Shown here: positions 21,804 to 52,363 of the stretch, piece after piece
How positions within the stretch are numbered: position 1 is the first letter of the stretch
Layout of the letters: each line of letters opens with the position of its first letter
Source of the DNA: Syngnathus acus
Taxonomy: Eukaryota; Chordata; Actinopteri; Syngnathiformes; Syngnathidae
Assembly: GCF_901709675.1 (NCBI RefSeq)
Contig: NC_051087.1
Location: 15,385,067 to 15,449,066 of the forward strand
Direction of reading: 5' to 3'
Length of the DNA: 64,000 nt
The notes under the pieces: generated by a model
Databases searched by the model: none
What the model saw: the letters and a program-made list of their open reading frames with translations, nothing else
Told to the model about the DNA's origin: nothing
Translations under genes and position numbers: made by a program

Positions 21804-22862
21804 CAGTGCCTTGCGAAAGTATTCGGCCCCCTTGAACCTTTCAACATTTCGCGACATTTCAGGCTTCAAACATAAAGATGTAAAAGTTAAATTTTTTGTC
21901 AAGAATCAACAACAAGTGGGACACAATCGTGAAGTGGAACAAAATTTATTGGATAATTTAAACTTTTTTAACAAATAAAAAACTGAAAAGTGGGGCGTGC
22001 AATATTATTCGGCCCCCTTGCGCTAATACTTTGCAGCGCCACCTTTTGCTGCAATTACAGCTGCAAGTCGCTTGGGGTATGTCTCTATCAGTTTTGCACA
22101 TCGAGAGACTGGAATTCTTGCCCATTCTTCCTTGCAAAACAGCTCGAGCTCAGTGAGGTTGGATGGAGAGCGTTTGTGAACAGCAGTCTTCAGCTCTTTC
22201 CACAGATTCTCGATTGGATTCAGGTCTGGACTTTGACTTGGCCATTCTAACACCTGGATACGTCTATTTGTGAACCATTCCATTGTAGATTTGGCTTTAT
22301 GTTTTGGATCATTGTCCTGTTGGAAGATAAATCTCCGTCCCAGTCTCAGGTCTTTTGCAGACTCCAACAGATTTTCTTCCAGAATGGTCCTGTATTTGGC
22401 TCCATCCATCTTCCCATCAATTTTAGCCATCTTCCTTGTCCCTGCTGAAGAAAAGCAGGCCCAAACCATGATGCTGCCACCACCATGTTTGACAGTGGGG
22501 ATGGTGTGTTCAGGGTGATGAGCTGTGTTGCTTTTACGCCAAACATATCGTTTTGCATTGTGGCCAAAAAGTTCGATTTTGGTTTCATCTGACCAGAGCA
22601 CCTTCTTCCACATGTTTGGTGTGTCTCCCAGGTGGCTTGTGGCAAACTTTAAATGAGACTTTTTATGGATATCTTTGAGAAATGGCTTTCTTCTTGCCAC
22701 TCTTCCATAAAGGCCAGATTTGTGCAGTGCACGACTGATTGTTGTCCTATGGACAGACTCTCCCACCTCAGCTGTAGTTATCTGCAGTTCATCCAGAGTG
22801 ATCATGGGCCTCTTGGCTGCATCTCTGATCAGTCTTCTCCTTGTTTGAGATGAAAGTTTGGC
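21804..22862 (-). pseudogene. Tc1-like transposase, N-terminally truncated
   Basis: The left inverted terminus CAGTGCCTTGCGAAAGTATT follows TA at 21,802-21,803. The minus-strand frame (22,805-22,023, 260 codons; in-frame similarity continues upstream to about 22,862) is a Tc1/mariner DDE transposase with LWSDETKIELFG (first D), QQDNDPKHKAKS (second D) and NPIENLWKELK (E, DD34E type). Tc1 proteins are about 340 residues; the N-terminal helix-turn-helix half and the right terminus are gone and an in-frame stop precedes the similarity. The remaining catalytic part is strikingly intact, so the truncation looks relatively young. Confidence 0.92.
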
Positions 22863-22869
22863 TCAACTA

Positions 22870-23195
22870 ATTTCCTGAATACCAAGAACACTTCACTCCC
22901 AAGTAGGTATGGCGGAGGTGGGAAAAACTGCTATGAACCAGTGATGATAAACTTGACTTTTCCAGCTAGCAATAATATGAAACACTTGTAAAACTGCCCT
23001 TTGGTGTGATATCTTTATTTGTACACATTTAAAAAGACACAAATAGAAAGTGTTCGAAACAAGAAAATTGTCATGCTCGTATATCATATAAAACCTTAAA
23101 AAAAAAAAGTAAGACAGGAACCCAACATACCCAACTGCGACCAGAAAGGCTTATGTGGGGAGGTGAAAATGGACTACTATATTTTAAAATACAAA
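22870..23195. other. Intergenic, unassigned
   Basis: Nothing recognised in this short stretch. Confidence 0.4.
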
Positions 23196-23197
23196 TA

Positions 23198-24388
23198 CCG
23201 TAATTTTCGGACTATAAGTCGCGTTTCTTTTCAAAGTTTGGGTGGGGTGCGACTTATAATAAGGAGCGACTTATATGTGAATCTTTTCAAAAAAAAAAAA
23301 AAAAAAGTGGAACCGCGATGTAGCAAGGGATTACTGTAATTTGAATTTCAAGTGACGTCAGCAGCGCGGCGCGGCGTGGCGGTTGTTTACAAAAAGGACA
23401 AAGATTGATCACGGGATGACGAAGATGACGAAGGGCCCCACGTACTACCGGCATCATTAGCGGCTTTGTTTCTAAGTGACACGGAGGACAAAGAGTTTGA
23501 AGGATTTAATGATTTGGAGTGACACAGAAGGTTTGAAAAACTATTATGGCTTTTACACACGCCCAGTCCTACTCTACGGAGCTCTCTTTCACCTCCGTGG
23601 ATAGAAGTCGGGGGCCGGCGCTCGGCCGGGTGGCTGTCCGGGGACGGTGGATGGGGCTCGGTCATGGCTTTTACGCACGCCCGGTCCTATTCTATGGATC
23701 TCTCTTCCACCTCCGTGGCTGGAAGTCCACGCCGCCACACGCCTGTAAGTTTGTTTTGTTAAATAAAGAGCCGTTTACCAAACCCACGTCTTTCCTTGTA
23801 CTTTGTTAACGCTATAATATAGTTATATACTAGATCTGTGGAATAACGACGAGGTTGACGTCAGGGCGCACGCGCGGCGTTGTTGACAAAGGACGAGGAA
23901 TCTGATCGATGGATTTAATGATTTAGAGTGCACAGATGGTTTGATAATATTATTACTTATATAATAGTTATTTGATATCTAATTTATATATCGTTATATG
24001 GGCCTGTGGAATATTTTGAAGTGCAAGCGCCGTCAGCGGCGCGCACCCATTGTTGACAAAGGACGATCGATGGATTTAATGAATCGGAGTGACACAGATA
24101 GTTTTATAAACGTGTTATTTATGTGATAGTTTTTTTAATAACTCTGAATGTTACGTCAGGCCTGTTCTCAGCTCTTCGTTTGTGTTTGTCACATTAGCAT
24201 ACCTATCGTTTAGCCTGTTGTTGCTCGTTCATGTCTGTTCTTGGTGTTGGATTTTGTCGAATACATTTCCCCCCAAAATGCGACTTATACTCCGGAGCGA
24301 CTTATATATGTCTTTTTTTCACATTATTGTGCATTTTATGGCTAATGCGACCTATATTCCGGAGCGACTTTTAGTCCGAAAATTATGG
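23198..24388 (+). mobile_element. Family B TIR element, copy 3
   Basis: TA-flanked, with CCGTAATTTTCGGACTATAA at the left and CCGAAAATTATGG at the right (one terminal mutation). Two minisatellite units (ATGs at 23,546 and 23,665) and two CRE-like sites. Confidence 0.88.
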
Positions 24389-25160
24389 TACATGTTTTTT
24401 TTAAAAGATAAACAGATTTTGGATTAACTCTGAACGCTTTATGTAGTATTTAATTACTGCTGCATACGTATATACAAAAATTGCATACACATAATTTTAA
24501 TTCATTTATTCATTCATCCATTCTCTGTACCACATTTTTAATTCATATTTTAAATGTTGCGCTGAGCCAAATGCCATGAAATTCATTCTGTGTCATACAC
24601 CTGTGCAGATCTTAACGGTTAGGTTAGTTTTCTGAACGACAAAGTCTGTCAAAGTGTATGAGCTCTATTTTTGTGTTCTGACAAATCCAGAGTTGATGTG
24701 GGTTAGATCAGCAGTTGGTAGTTTTACAGACAAGTGCAAACTGGCATACTGTACTATATTTAAAAAGGAGCAGTTTCCGCTGTGAACAGAGCTGACCATT
24801 CTCCGCCAATAAAGGTGGCTATTAATTCCCTTTATATGGAGCACCCTAACGTCTCTTATGGAGATAGCTCTGTGCAGAAAATGAGGCATGCCAGAGAATT
24901 TTCATTGCTCTTAGCCAGTGTGGCGACAGACAACACAAGGTGGTAACATCATTACATTTGGTGATAATCACTAGCGAATTAAATAGTTGGCATTTATGAT
25001 GTCCGCTGTTGTCAATTTTATTAATCCACACATGTCCGGAGAGCTCTGTGTCTGTCTGCCTGTGCCCCGATCAAATCTGTCAAAAATCACATTAGACTAC
25101 GTGCGTCACTATTTAGACATGGTACGGGCAGGCATATCCTTGAGTCCGACTTTCCACTAC
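24389..25160. other. Intergenic, unassigned
   Basis: No exon or recognisable repeat found. Confidence 0.4.
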
Positions 25161-25520
25161 TCAATGGTCATTCAGGCGGTCCAGCCTGAGATTAAGCAAA
25201 GCACGCCCATACCATGAAGCTCCCTTCACCATGCTTCCCTTCACACATGGTGTTGTACTGTGTGTTCCTCCCAAACAATTCAATTTGGTTTCATCTGTCC
25301 ACAGAATATTTTTACAGTAGTGCTGTGAAGCAGCCAAGGGCTCTTTAGCAAAATTCAAAATGCCCTCCTTGGTATTCTCCCATGAACTTCATTCTCGTTT
25401 GATGCTTGTAGATTTGTCAACGGACATTGGGGTTTGCCAGTGATTTCAACGTCTTTAGAGAATTGGTTCTTTTTTACCTTTTGCAGACCCCTTTACTTGA
25501 TAGCCATACATTAGAAGAGA
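25161..25520 (-). pseudogene. Degraded Tc1/mariner transposase fragment
   Basis: The minus strand encodes KEPLAASQHYCKNILWTDET, the region around the first catalytic Asp, followed by sequence resembling the VKHGG(G)S...W block. Many indels; no termini seen. Different subfamily from the 22-kb copy. Confidence 0.7.
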
Positions 25521-26798
25521 AGCAACAAATTTGTCTGACCATAGACTAATAATAATTCATTAAATTTGTATAGCGCTTTTCAAAAACCCAAAGACGCTTA
25601 TAGACTGATTAACATCAAGACTCTTAGACACTTGTGTAACCTATTCCATCGTTATACAACTTTAGTTTAAATACAAAGACAAATCCTGACCTCAACCCAT
25701 CCGAGATGCTGTCATAAGACCTCATGAGAAATATTCACACCAGGTCCCCCACCCCCCAAAAAAGAAAAAAAATAATTCTTTGTGTGGTATTAGTTCATGC
25801 AAACTCTGTGTTTATTCTTGTGATTTTGATGAGACTTCATTTTATGACCAACCTTTGCAGAAATTCACAGAATTCCAGAAGCTTCACGGCAGTGGCGGCT
25901 CATCAAAAGAGGGCGCGAGCGAGAGCACCGCCCTACGAGATCAGTTCTTATTATCTTTCACTTCTTTTCAAAATTAATGCACTTTTTTTGTCATTAACAA
26001 AAAGTGGGCAGAGTTCAAACCAGTCAAGAACAGTCTGGCTGGATTTAGGCGAAACAGTTCAAGTGACCCAATTCTGGTGTGTTTTTTTTTCCTCCAATGT
26101 GGCTCAGTCTGGATATAGAACGAGGCAGTATAATCAGGAAAAAACAGTACAAATGCAAACCAAATCAGGCCTTAATCATATGAGTCATGAATTGCGTCAT
26201 TTACGGAAATTTAAGTAAACTGGTTAGATGCACAAAGCCATTGTGATCCGGATGTCATTGCAAATCTCCATCGAATAGACTATGTCTCTCGGCTGGCCTA
26301 GGAAACTGTCAAATGTAAAAACTGGCCAAAGTATCAATTCTTAAGATTAGTAGATTTACAGTCACTTCCATTTTTTTTGTTCTTCTGCCATGTGTTTGCC
26401 TGCTTGCCTTTCTGGCATGAGTGTTGTTTTTGGTGTTAATTTAATATAAGCACAAGTGATCATAATTTGAACGTGATGGAGATGAAACAATACAGACCCT
26501 CAAAAATGAAGTAGGCACTAAATTGAAATCGGGCATTGAAATTACAAGCACAGATCTCAAACCCTGTTTTCTCATAAAAAACAAAACAAAAAAAACTGTG
26601 TTGTCTGAGTCATGCCGAATGGTCTTCAACATGACCAAATCATGATTATTTTACATCTGTGTATGCTTGTTTCTTCTTGTACATCTATGATTGTGGCAAC
26701 ATTGGGGCAATTTGAGGTCACAGGTCACATGATAGAGGAAATGTGACCAAATAAAGGAAGAAAACATGTCCCCACATATGCAGTGCATGTGTGTCTGT
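25521..26798. other. Downstream flank of glra3
   Basis: Contains a SINE-tail-like GTATAGCGCTTTTCAAA piece near 25,569. Otherwise unassigned. I could not place a confident poly(A) signal for glra3 on the minus strand. Confidence 0.4.
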
Positions 26799-45374
<18,576 letters not shown>

Positions 45375-45740
45375 CTGTAAAAGGTAATTCATAAAAAACA
45401 GGATAATTTATTTTCATTCAACTTGTGAGGCAGTAGGTGCTCATCTGGGACATTTACACTGCTTTATGTCTAGGGATAGGACGAGAGAAATCCAACAAAA
45501 TGAGATGTCTCACAAGATGGGGTCCTCAGGGACCAGATGAGATTTTTGCAAATTTTTTTATATAAAATAATGCCTTTGTCAATTTACAAAATGTTTTCTT
45601 TTTATTGAGCAGACTGCAAGAAATTGTATGATTTAGCCCTAAAGTGCAAATGTGAATACAAACACGAGAGTCAGTTAGTTAGAGGCTAATTTTTCAAATG
45701 CGGCTGAGGTCTTTCCTCCTACTGAATAGTTTAACAAAAA

Positions 45741-45806
45741 AGTATCCAGCCATCCATTATCTGAACCGCTTAGCCTCACGAGGGTCGTGGGCAATGGCGT
45801 GCTGGG
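45741..45806 (-). mobile_element. SINE 3' end fragment
   Basis: The plus-strand CCATCCATTATCTGAACCGC and CACGAGGGTCGTGGGCAATG are the complement of the 3' end of the 42.3/59.5-kb SINE. Confidence 0.7.
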
Positions 45807-45848
45807 TAATCGGGAGAGCCGGGATTTCTCTCGGAGGGCCACTCCAAT

Positions 45849-45852
45849 GTGT

Positions 45853-45909
<57 letters not shown>

Positions 45910-45910
45910 G
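45849..45910. repeat. (GT)n microsatellite
   Basis: About 25-30 GT units next to the SINE fragment. Confidence 0.95.
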
Positions 45911-46099
45911 GGGGTGTGTGTGGGGGTGGACCATCATTTTCATATAGGCTACTACTTAAGTCGTATAAATGTTTTTAATCCAAGAAAAACCAACATGTCT
46001 TAAAACACCCCTTTTCCATTGCAGTTTTCTTTCAAGTGTTTTCAGTTGGGAGATACCATTACATGTTATCCTAAAACACAAAGACGCTCTTAAAGCAAT

Positions 46100-46486
46100 G
46101 CGACAGTGAGCGCCCGGCGCGCTGCGGTTGCGCGATCAGACCAAATTAAGCTCCCTGCGCACTTAGGTCCATTTAAAATATTTTCTAAATTTTAGCGACG
46201 GCTCTGTCACAATAATGCGACCAGCGCGGTGCAGTTGCGCGGTCGGCGACGCGCTACAGTTGCGCGTTCGGCGGTGCGCTGCGGTTGCGCGATCGGACCA
46301 AATTAAGCTCCCTGCGCACTGAGGTCCACTTAAATTTTGGAAAGTACATCAGGACTTTAAAAATATTTTCTAAATGTCAGCGACAGCTCTGTCACAATAA
46401 TGCGACCAGCGCGGTGCAGTTGCGCGGTGGGCGACGCGCTACGGTTGCGCGTTCGGCGGTGCGCTGCAGTTGCGCGATCGGACAAA
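46100..46486. repeat. GC-rich tandem duplication with TGCRGTTGCGCG subrepeats
   Basis: Two units of roughly 185-200 bases share CGGACCAAATTAAGCTCCCT, CTGTCACAATAATGCGACCA and clusters of GTGCGCTGCGGTTGCGCG-type 12-18-mers. CpG-dense within AT-rich surroundings. No coding sense. Confidence 0.85.
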
Positions 46487-47329
46487 TATGTGCAAATGAA
46501 AAAATGCTTAAAAAAGGCGTGTTTTTTGTCTTGAAATGGATTAAAAATGTTTCCATTATTTGTAATGGGAAAAACTGATTCGGGAATTCGACCAATTCGC
46601 TTCTCGAACCGCCTTCTGTAACCAAGGTTTGACTGTATTTCTGCTATTCTTGTTAAAATCACACTTACATGTGAACTGGAAATGCCAATAATAACACAGT
46701 GAAAGCCAAATTGAGCAAATTGGCTATTTCAGAAGTGTGTGTCAAACTGGTAGCCCTTTGCCTTAATCAGTACCCAGGAAGTAGCTCTCGGTTTAAGAAA
46801 GGTTGGTGACCCCTGGTATATAATATGAGGTGCTCATACAATTATTTGGGTTGACAGTCATAATGGCCCTCCGAAAGAAACTATGACTACAATGCGGCCC
46901 GCGAAAAAAAGGTTTGACAGTGAAGGAATGGGGTCGAAATACAAAAAGTCCTGCCTAGCTACAAAAACAAATATGCTCAAACCTCATTGAATAAAGTACA
47001 TAAGCAGACAAGTATATTCACATATTAAATCCATAAAAGAAACATTTTAAGCATATAATTATACCTACACACCAAATCAATAAAGTAGACATAACTAGAC
47101 ATTTTTGACAAAGGTTTTTATAACTTTATGATCTGATATGTATTTTTGTGCACTTTGAAATAACAAATGTTTTTTGATATATTGCCTGAATAGCTCAATG
47201 ACCCTTAAGGAACTGTTTAATGCATGCCTGATAATTTTCTAAATCACGGACACTGCCAAAGTCGTCTAAAAATGCTCAGTACTTGATTATATCTTAAGTT
47301 TTGACTAATGCTAGACACCAGTTTTCAAT
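46487..47329. other. Unassigned, with MITE-like terminus
   Basis: GGTTTGACTGTAT at about 46,626-46,638 resembles the end of a common AAACCTCGGTT-type MITE. The rest is unassigned. Confidence 0.35.
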
Positions 47330-47331
47330 TA

Positions 47332-49169
47332 CCGTATTTTCCGCCCTAAAAGGCGCACCGGGTTATAAGGCGCACCTTCAATGAACGGCCCATTTTAAAA
47401 CTTTGTCCATATATAAGGCGCACCGGCTTATAAGGCGCATAAAATAGAAGCTATACTGCATCAAACTGAGGTTGACTAGGGTTGCGGTATGCATCTACTA
47501 GCCAATAACCAACGAGCCCTCTATAAACAATCGCGTTTCTCAAACGATCTCCTATAAAATGATCAGAACTGACTAAAGTTCGATCTAACGCATTGGTACT
47601 ACTTACCTATGTTTCCCTTCCATATCGATCCGTAGATTTACTCGAAACATTAACAGAGCAGCCTATTTTGACATGAAATAGCCTGGTACGTATAGCAGCT
47701 ATCGCAATAGCATTAGCCATCCGCAAAGTCTCACGAGCCTCAGCGAAGTGTAAACAATCGCGTTTCTCAAACGATCTCCTATAAAATGATCGGAACTGAC
47801 TAAAGTTCGATCCAACGCATTGGTACTACTTACCTATGTTTCCCTTCCATATCGATCCGTAGATTTACTCGAAACATTAACAGAGCAGCCTATTTTGACA
47901 TGAAATAGCCTGGTACGTATAGCAGCTATCGCAATAGCATTAGCCATCCGCAAAGTCTCACGAGCCTCACCTCGCAATCTCCCATGAGCCTCAGCAAAGT
48001 GTAAACAATCGCGTTTCTCAAACGATCTCCTATAAAATGATCGGAACTGACTAAAGTTCGATCCAACGCATTTGTACTACTTACCTATGTTTCCCTTCCA
48101 TATCGATCCGTAGATTTACTCGAAACATTAACAGAGCAGCCTATTTTGACATGAAATAGCCTGGTACGTATAGCAGCTATCGCAATAGCATTAGCCATCC
48201 GCAAAGTCTCACGAGCCTCACCTCGCAATCTCCCATGAGCCTCAGCAAAGTGTAAACAATCGCGTTTCTCAAACGATCTCCTATAAAATGATCGGAACTG
48301 ACTAAAGTTCGATCCAACGCATTTGTACTACTTACCTATGTTTCCCTTCCATATCGATCCGTAGATTTACTCGAAACATTAACAGAGCAGCCTATTTTGA
48401 CATGAAATAGCCTGGTACGTATAGCAGCTATCGCAATAGCATTAGCCATCCGCAAAGTCTCACGAGCCTCACCTCGCAATCTCCCATGAGCCTCAGCAAA
48501 GTGTAAACAATCGCGTTTCTCAAACGATCTCCTATAAAATGATCGGAACTGACTAAAGTTCGATCCAACGCATTTGTACTACTTACCTATGTTTCCCTTC
48601 CATATCGATCCGTAGATTTACTCGAAACATTAACAGAGCAGCCTATTTTGACATGAAATAGCCTGGTACGTATAGCAGCTATCGCAATAGCATTAGCCAT
48701 CCGCAAAGTCTCACGAGCCTCACCTCGCAATCTCCCATGAGCCTCAGCAAAGTGTAAACAATCGCGTTTCTCAAACGATCTCCTATAAAATGATCGGAAC
48801 TGACTAAAGTTCGATCTAACGCATTGGTACTACTTACCTATGTTTCCCTTCCATATCGATCCGTAGATTTACTCGAAACATTAACAGAGCAGCCTATTTT
48901 GACAGGAAATAGCCTCGCGGGTACAACAGCTATTCGGTGACGCCCCCTGACTACAGTTGCCGTAATGCTGGGAAGCGATGCGACCTTGTAATTTATTAGT
49001 CGTACTAAAACGTACTGAAACATTTTGGCAGAGCACTGTGTACAACCAGTATGGATCAACAAATTCATCAGTTGATCCATATATAAGGCGCACTGGCCTA
49101 TAAGGCGCACTGTCGGCTTTTGAGAAAATTTTAGGTTTTTAGGTGCGCCTTTTAGGGCGGAAAATACGG
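47332..49169 (-). mobile_element. Family A TIR element with 251-bp array, inverted copy
   Basis: TA-flanked CCGTATTTTCCGCCCTAAAA...GGCGGAAAATACGG. The array runs opposite to the 34.6-kb copy: unit marks (ACTTACCTAT) at 47,601, 47,828, 48,079, 48,330, 48,581 and 48,832, i.e. one 227-bp and four 251-bp periods. The end beyond the array (CGCCCCCTGACTACAGTTGC) matches the left end of the other copy. Confidence 0.92.
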
Positions 49170-49261
49170 TACTACTGAACGTTCTGGACAGAGGGAAATA
49201 TTTTGCCTAACAAAGAAAATATATGGTTGGAAGCATGATTAAACTAAGAATATGATGACGT

Positions 49262-49603
49262 TGTCATGTCTCGTCCCCAGTTCTGTGTCTGTGTGCTCGC
49301 CCCTCCCTTCCTGTGTGCCCTTGATTAGTGTAATCACACGCACCTGCCTCTCGTTACCTGTGTTAAGTTCTGTTTGCGTGTCACTCGCCGTCGGAGCATT
49401 GCATGAGATGTGGACAATGCATGTCTCACTGTCACGCGGTTTGTTTGGTTCCTGTCTTTTGTTTCACGTTTTGGCGATCAGTCCTATTGGTTTCGTTGTT
49501 TAGTCACGTCAGTTTGCTGGGTCTGTCTTTTGAGTTTGCTGCAATAAACCCTGGTCCGAGCTGCACTTGGTCGCCCTGCTCCATTTCCACTCCGTTCGTG
49601 ACA
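49262..49603 (+). mobile_element. Solo LTR, 342 bp, TSD GACGT
   Basis: Starts TGTCATGTCTCG, ends CGTTCGTGACA, with an exact 5-bp duplication GACGT (49,257-49,261 and 49,604-49,608). AATAAACCCTGGTCCGAGC lies near the end, typical of an LTR poly(A) region. No internal genes. Confidence 0.92.
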
Positions 49604-49608
49604 GACGT

Positions 49609-50090
49609 AAGCAAGTACATGGAGTATCAAAAGAACAAACAAACAAAAACATGGTAAGTGGTGATTACAAATTTTGCATAGTCAGGGAACATTAATAAAT
49701 TGATGATGTCACAACCAAAAGCTCACATAATTCCAAAAAACAAAAGGCCCAGCGCTGTATTGTACTTTCCTGAAAACAGAGCTTTCTTAACAAGAATAGT
49801 GATTGAACTCAACCAACCTGTGTAATTCTAAATTTTGTTTCGGTGTCTTAGCCTTTTCTTAAAACTGAAGAAATAAAACGAGCACGCAGTGAGTAAATTG
49901 GATAACAGGTGATTAGCTATGGCTTTTGCCATGAGGCGCGGGTAGCGCGCCTCCCAAATTGTGGACCAAATCCGACAACACCCCTGCTTTAGATGATGAT
50001 CCTGCCAAGTGTGCAAAGTTCACACATATGTTTGCATGAAAACGGACTGAAGAAGAAAATGGTAGAGAGCCAGGGCCACGGGCACACGCT
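49609..50090. other. Unassigned
   Basis: No gene or repeat recognised. Confidence 0.4.
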
Positions 50091-50095
50091 AATTA

Positions 50096-50245
50096 GGATA
50101 GAATAGAATAGAATAGAATAGAATGCCCTTTATTGTCATATTACAACTTAGGTGTACAACGAAATTCGGATAGCTGCTCCCTTCTTAGTGCAAACATTAC
50201 AAAATTTAAAAAAGTATAAAAGGAAATCTGAGAATAAAAGTAAAA
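50096..50245 (-). mobile_element. LINE 3' end fragment with (TTCTA)n tail
   Basis: The plus strand shows TAGAATAGAATAGAATAG followed by CCCTTTATTGTCATATTACA and ACAACGAAATTCGGATAGC, a typical LINE 3' UTR read in reverse. Confidence 0.6.
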
Positions 50246-50280
50246 GATCTTATTTACATTATAGCGATCAGTCTAAGAAT

Positions 50281-52077
50281 GTGTTATTTATGTAATAGTT
50301 ATTTGAATAACTCTAAATGTTACGTCAGGCCCGTTCTCAGCTCTTCGTTTGTGTTTATGTCACGTTAGCATACCTATCGTTTAGCCCTGGGGTGGGCAAT
50401 TCCAGTCCTCGAGGGCCGGTGTCCTGCATGTTTTCTACGTATGTCACCCTGTTGCAACACACCTGATTCAAATGGTCAGATAATTAGCAAGGTCTGCAGA
50501 AGCTGGATAACAATCCTGATCATTTGAATCAGGTGTGTTGCAGTAAGGAGACCTATAAAACATGCAGGACACCGGCCCTCGAGGACCGTAATTGCCCACC
50601 CCTTGTTTAGCGTGTTGTTGCTCGTTCATGGCTGTTCTTGGTGTTGGATTTTGTCGAATAAACTTCCCCCAAAATGCTATAAATAACTATTACATAAATA
50701 ACACGTTTATCAAACTATCTGTTAATTCATTAAATCCATCGATCGTCCTTTATGGAAACGATGCCGCGTATGCACCGCGCCGCTGACGTCTAAATATTCT
50801 AAATATTCCACAGACCCATGTAACGATATATAAAGTATATATCAAATAACTATCATATAAACAACAATATTATCAAACCATCTGTGTCACTCCAAATCAT
50901 TAAATCCATCGATTAATTCCTCATCCTTTGTCAACAATGCCGCGCGTGCGCCGCTGACGTCAGCCTCGTCGTTATTCCACAGATTAGTATATAACTATAT
51001 TGTAGCGTTAACAAAGTACCAGGAAAGACGTGGGTTTGGTAAACGGCTCTTTATTGAACAAAACAAGAGTTCAACGAGCCAACAACTACTGAACTGTAAC
51101 GATAAAAACATATACAAGTTGCTACATGAAATAAAATATATCAAATAACTATCATATAAACAACAATATCAAACCATCTGTGTCACTCCATATCATTAAA
51201 TCCATCGATCAAATTCCTCGTCCTTTGTCAACAACGCCGCGCGTGCGCCGCTGACGTCAGCCTCGTCGGTATTCCACAGATCCAGTACATATATAACAAC
51301 AATATTGTAGCGTTAAAGTACCAGGAATGACGTAGGTTTGGTAAACGGCTGTTTTTTTAACAAAACAAGAGTTCAACGAGCCAACAACTCCTGAACTTTA
51401 ACGCTAAAAACATATACAAGTTGCTACACGAAATGAAATATATCAAATAACTATAACATAAATAGTTCACCGCCACACGGCCCCAAGCACCGGCGTGTGG
51501 CGGCGTGGATTTCCATCCCCGGAGGTGGCACTTCCAGCCACGGAGGTGGAAGAGAGCTCCATAGAATAGGACCGGGCGTGCGTAGAAGCCATGTCCGTGC
51601 CCCATCCACCGTCCCCGGACAGCCACCCGGCCGAGCGCCGGCCCCCGACTTCCATCCACGGAGGTGAAAGAGAGCTCCGTAGAGTAGGACCGGGCGTGCG
51701 TAAAAGCCATAATAGTATTTCAAACCTTCTGTGTCACTCCAAATCATTAAACCCTTCAAACTCTTCGTCCTCCGTGTCACTTACAAACAAAGCCGCTAAT
51801 GATGCCGGTAGTACGTGGGGCCCTTCGTCATCTTCGTCATCCCGTGATCGAATCCTTTGTCCTTTATGTAAACAACCGCCGCGCCGCTGACGTCACTTGC
51901 AGTTCAACCTACAAACTGTAATCCCTTGCTACATCACGGTTCGTTTATTGCGGTTTCACTTTTTTTTTTTTTCATTTTGAAAATTTGTGAAAAAAATCAC
52001 ATAAGTTGCTCCTCAGTATAAGTCGCCCCCCCACCCAAACTATGAAAAAAACGCGACTTATAGTCCGAAAAATACGG
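50281..52077 (-). mobile_element. Family B element, copy 5: rearranged fold-back
   Basis: A direct-orientation 3' piece (50,281-50,676, holding a MITE) is joined head-on to an inverted copy (50,677-52,077) ending at the normal terminus GACTTATAGTCCGAAAAATA...CGG then TA. The inverted part has a tandem duplication of about 297 bp (CCGCTGACGTCAGCCTCGTC at 50,951 and 51,248) with an extra segment (AACAAAACAAGAGTTCAACG) absent from other copies. Confidence 0.8.
50387..50604 (+). mobile_element. Fold-back MITE inserted in family B
   Basis: Long terminal inverted repeats (CTGGGGTGGGCAATTCCAGT...AATTGCCCACCCCTTG), almost a complete palindrome. The flanks GTTTAGCC and GTTTAGCG agree at seven of eight bases, suggesting an 8-bp hAT-type duplication. 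Confidence 0.85.
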
Positions 52078-52363
52078 TAACTAGCGCAAAAGTTTAGGTG
52101 CTAGTCATTTAGCTCCGTACAGTTTTTATATCGTCCATTTAAAATACTACTTCAAAATCAGCGAAGTCAATTGAAGTGTCCGCTAAATAACAACATTTTG
52201 TTCTGAGTTTATTTGAAATGTTTTTATTTAACCTAAGCTACATCCCAACGTTTTGGGCATCAGCAATGGTTGCGTGTTGTTTTCCAAATGTTTGAAAGTT
52301 AATGCTCACAGTTGAAAAGAAAATATATTTTACAATAAAAAATAAATTGGGGTCCATGACTTA

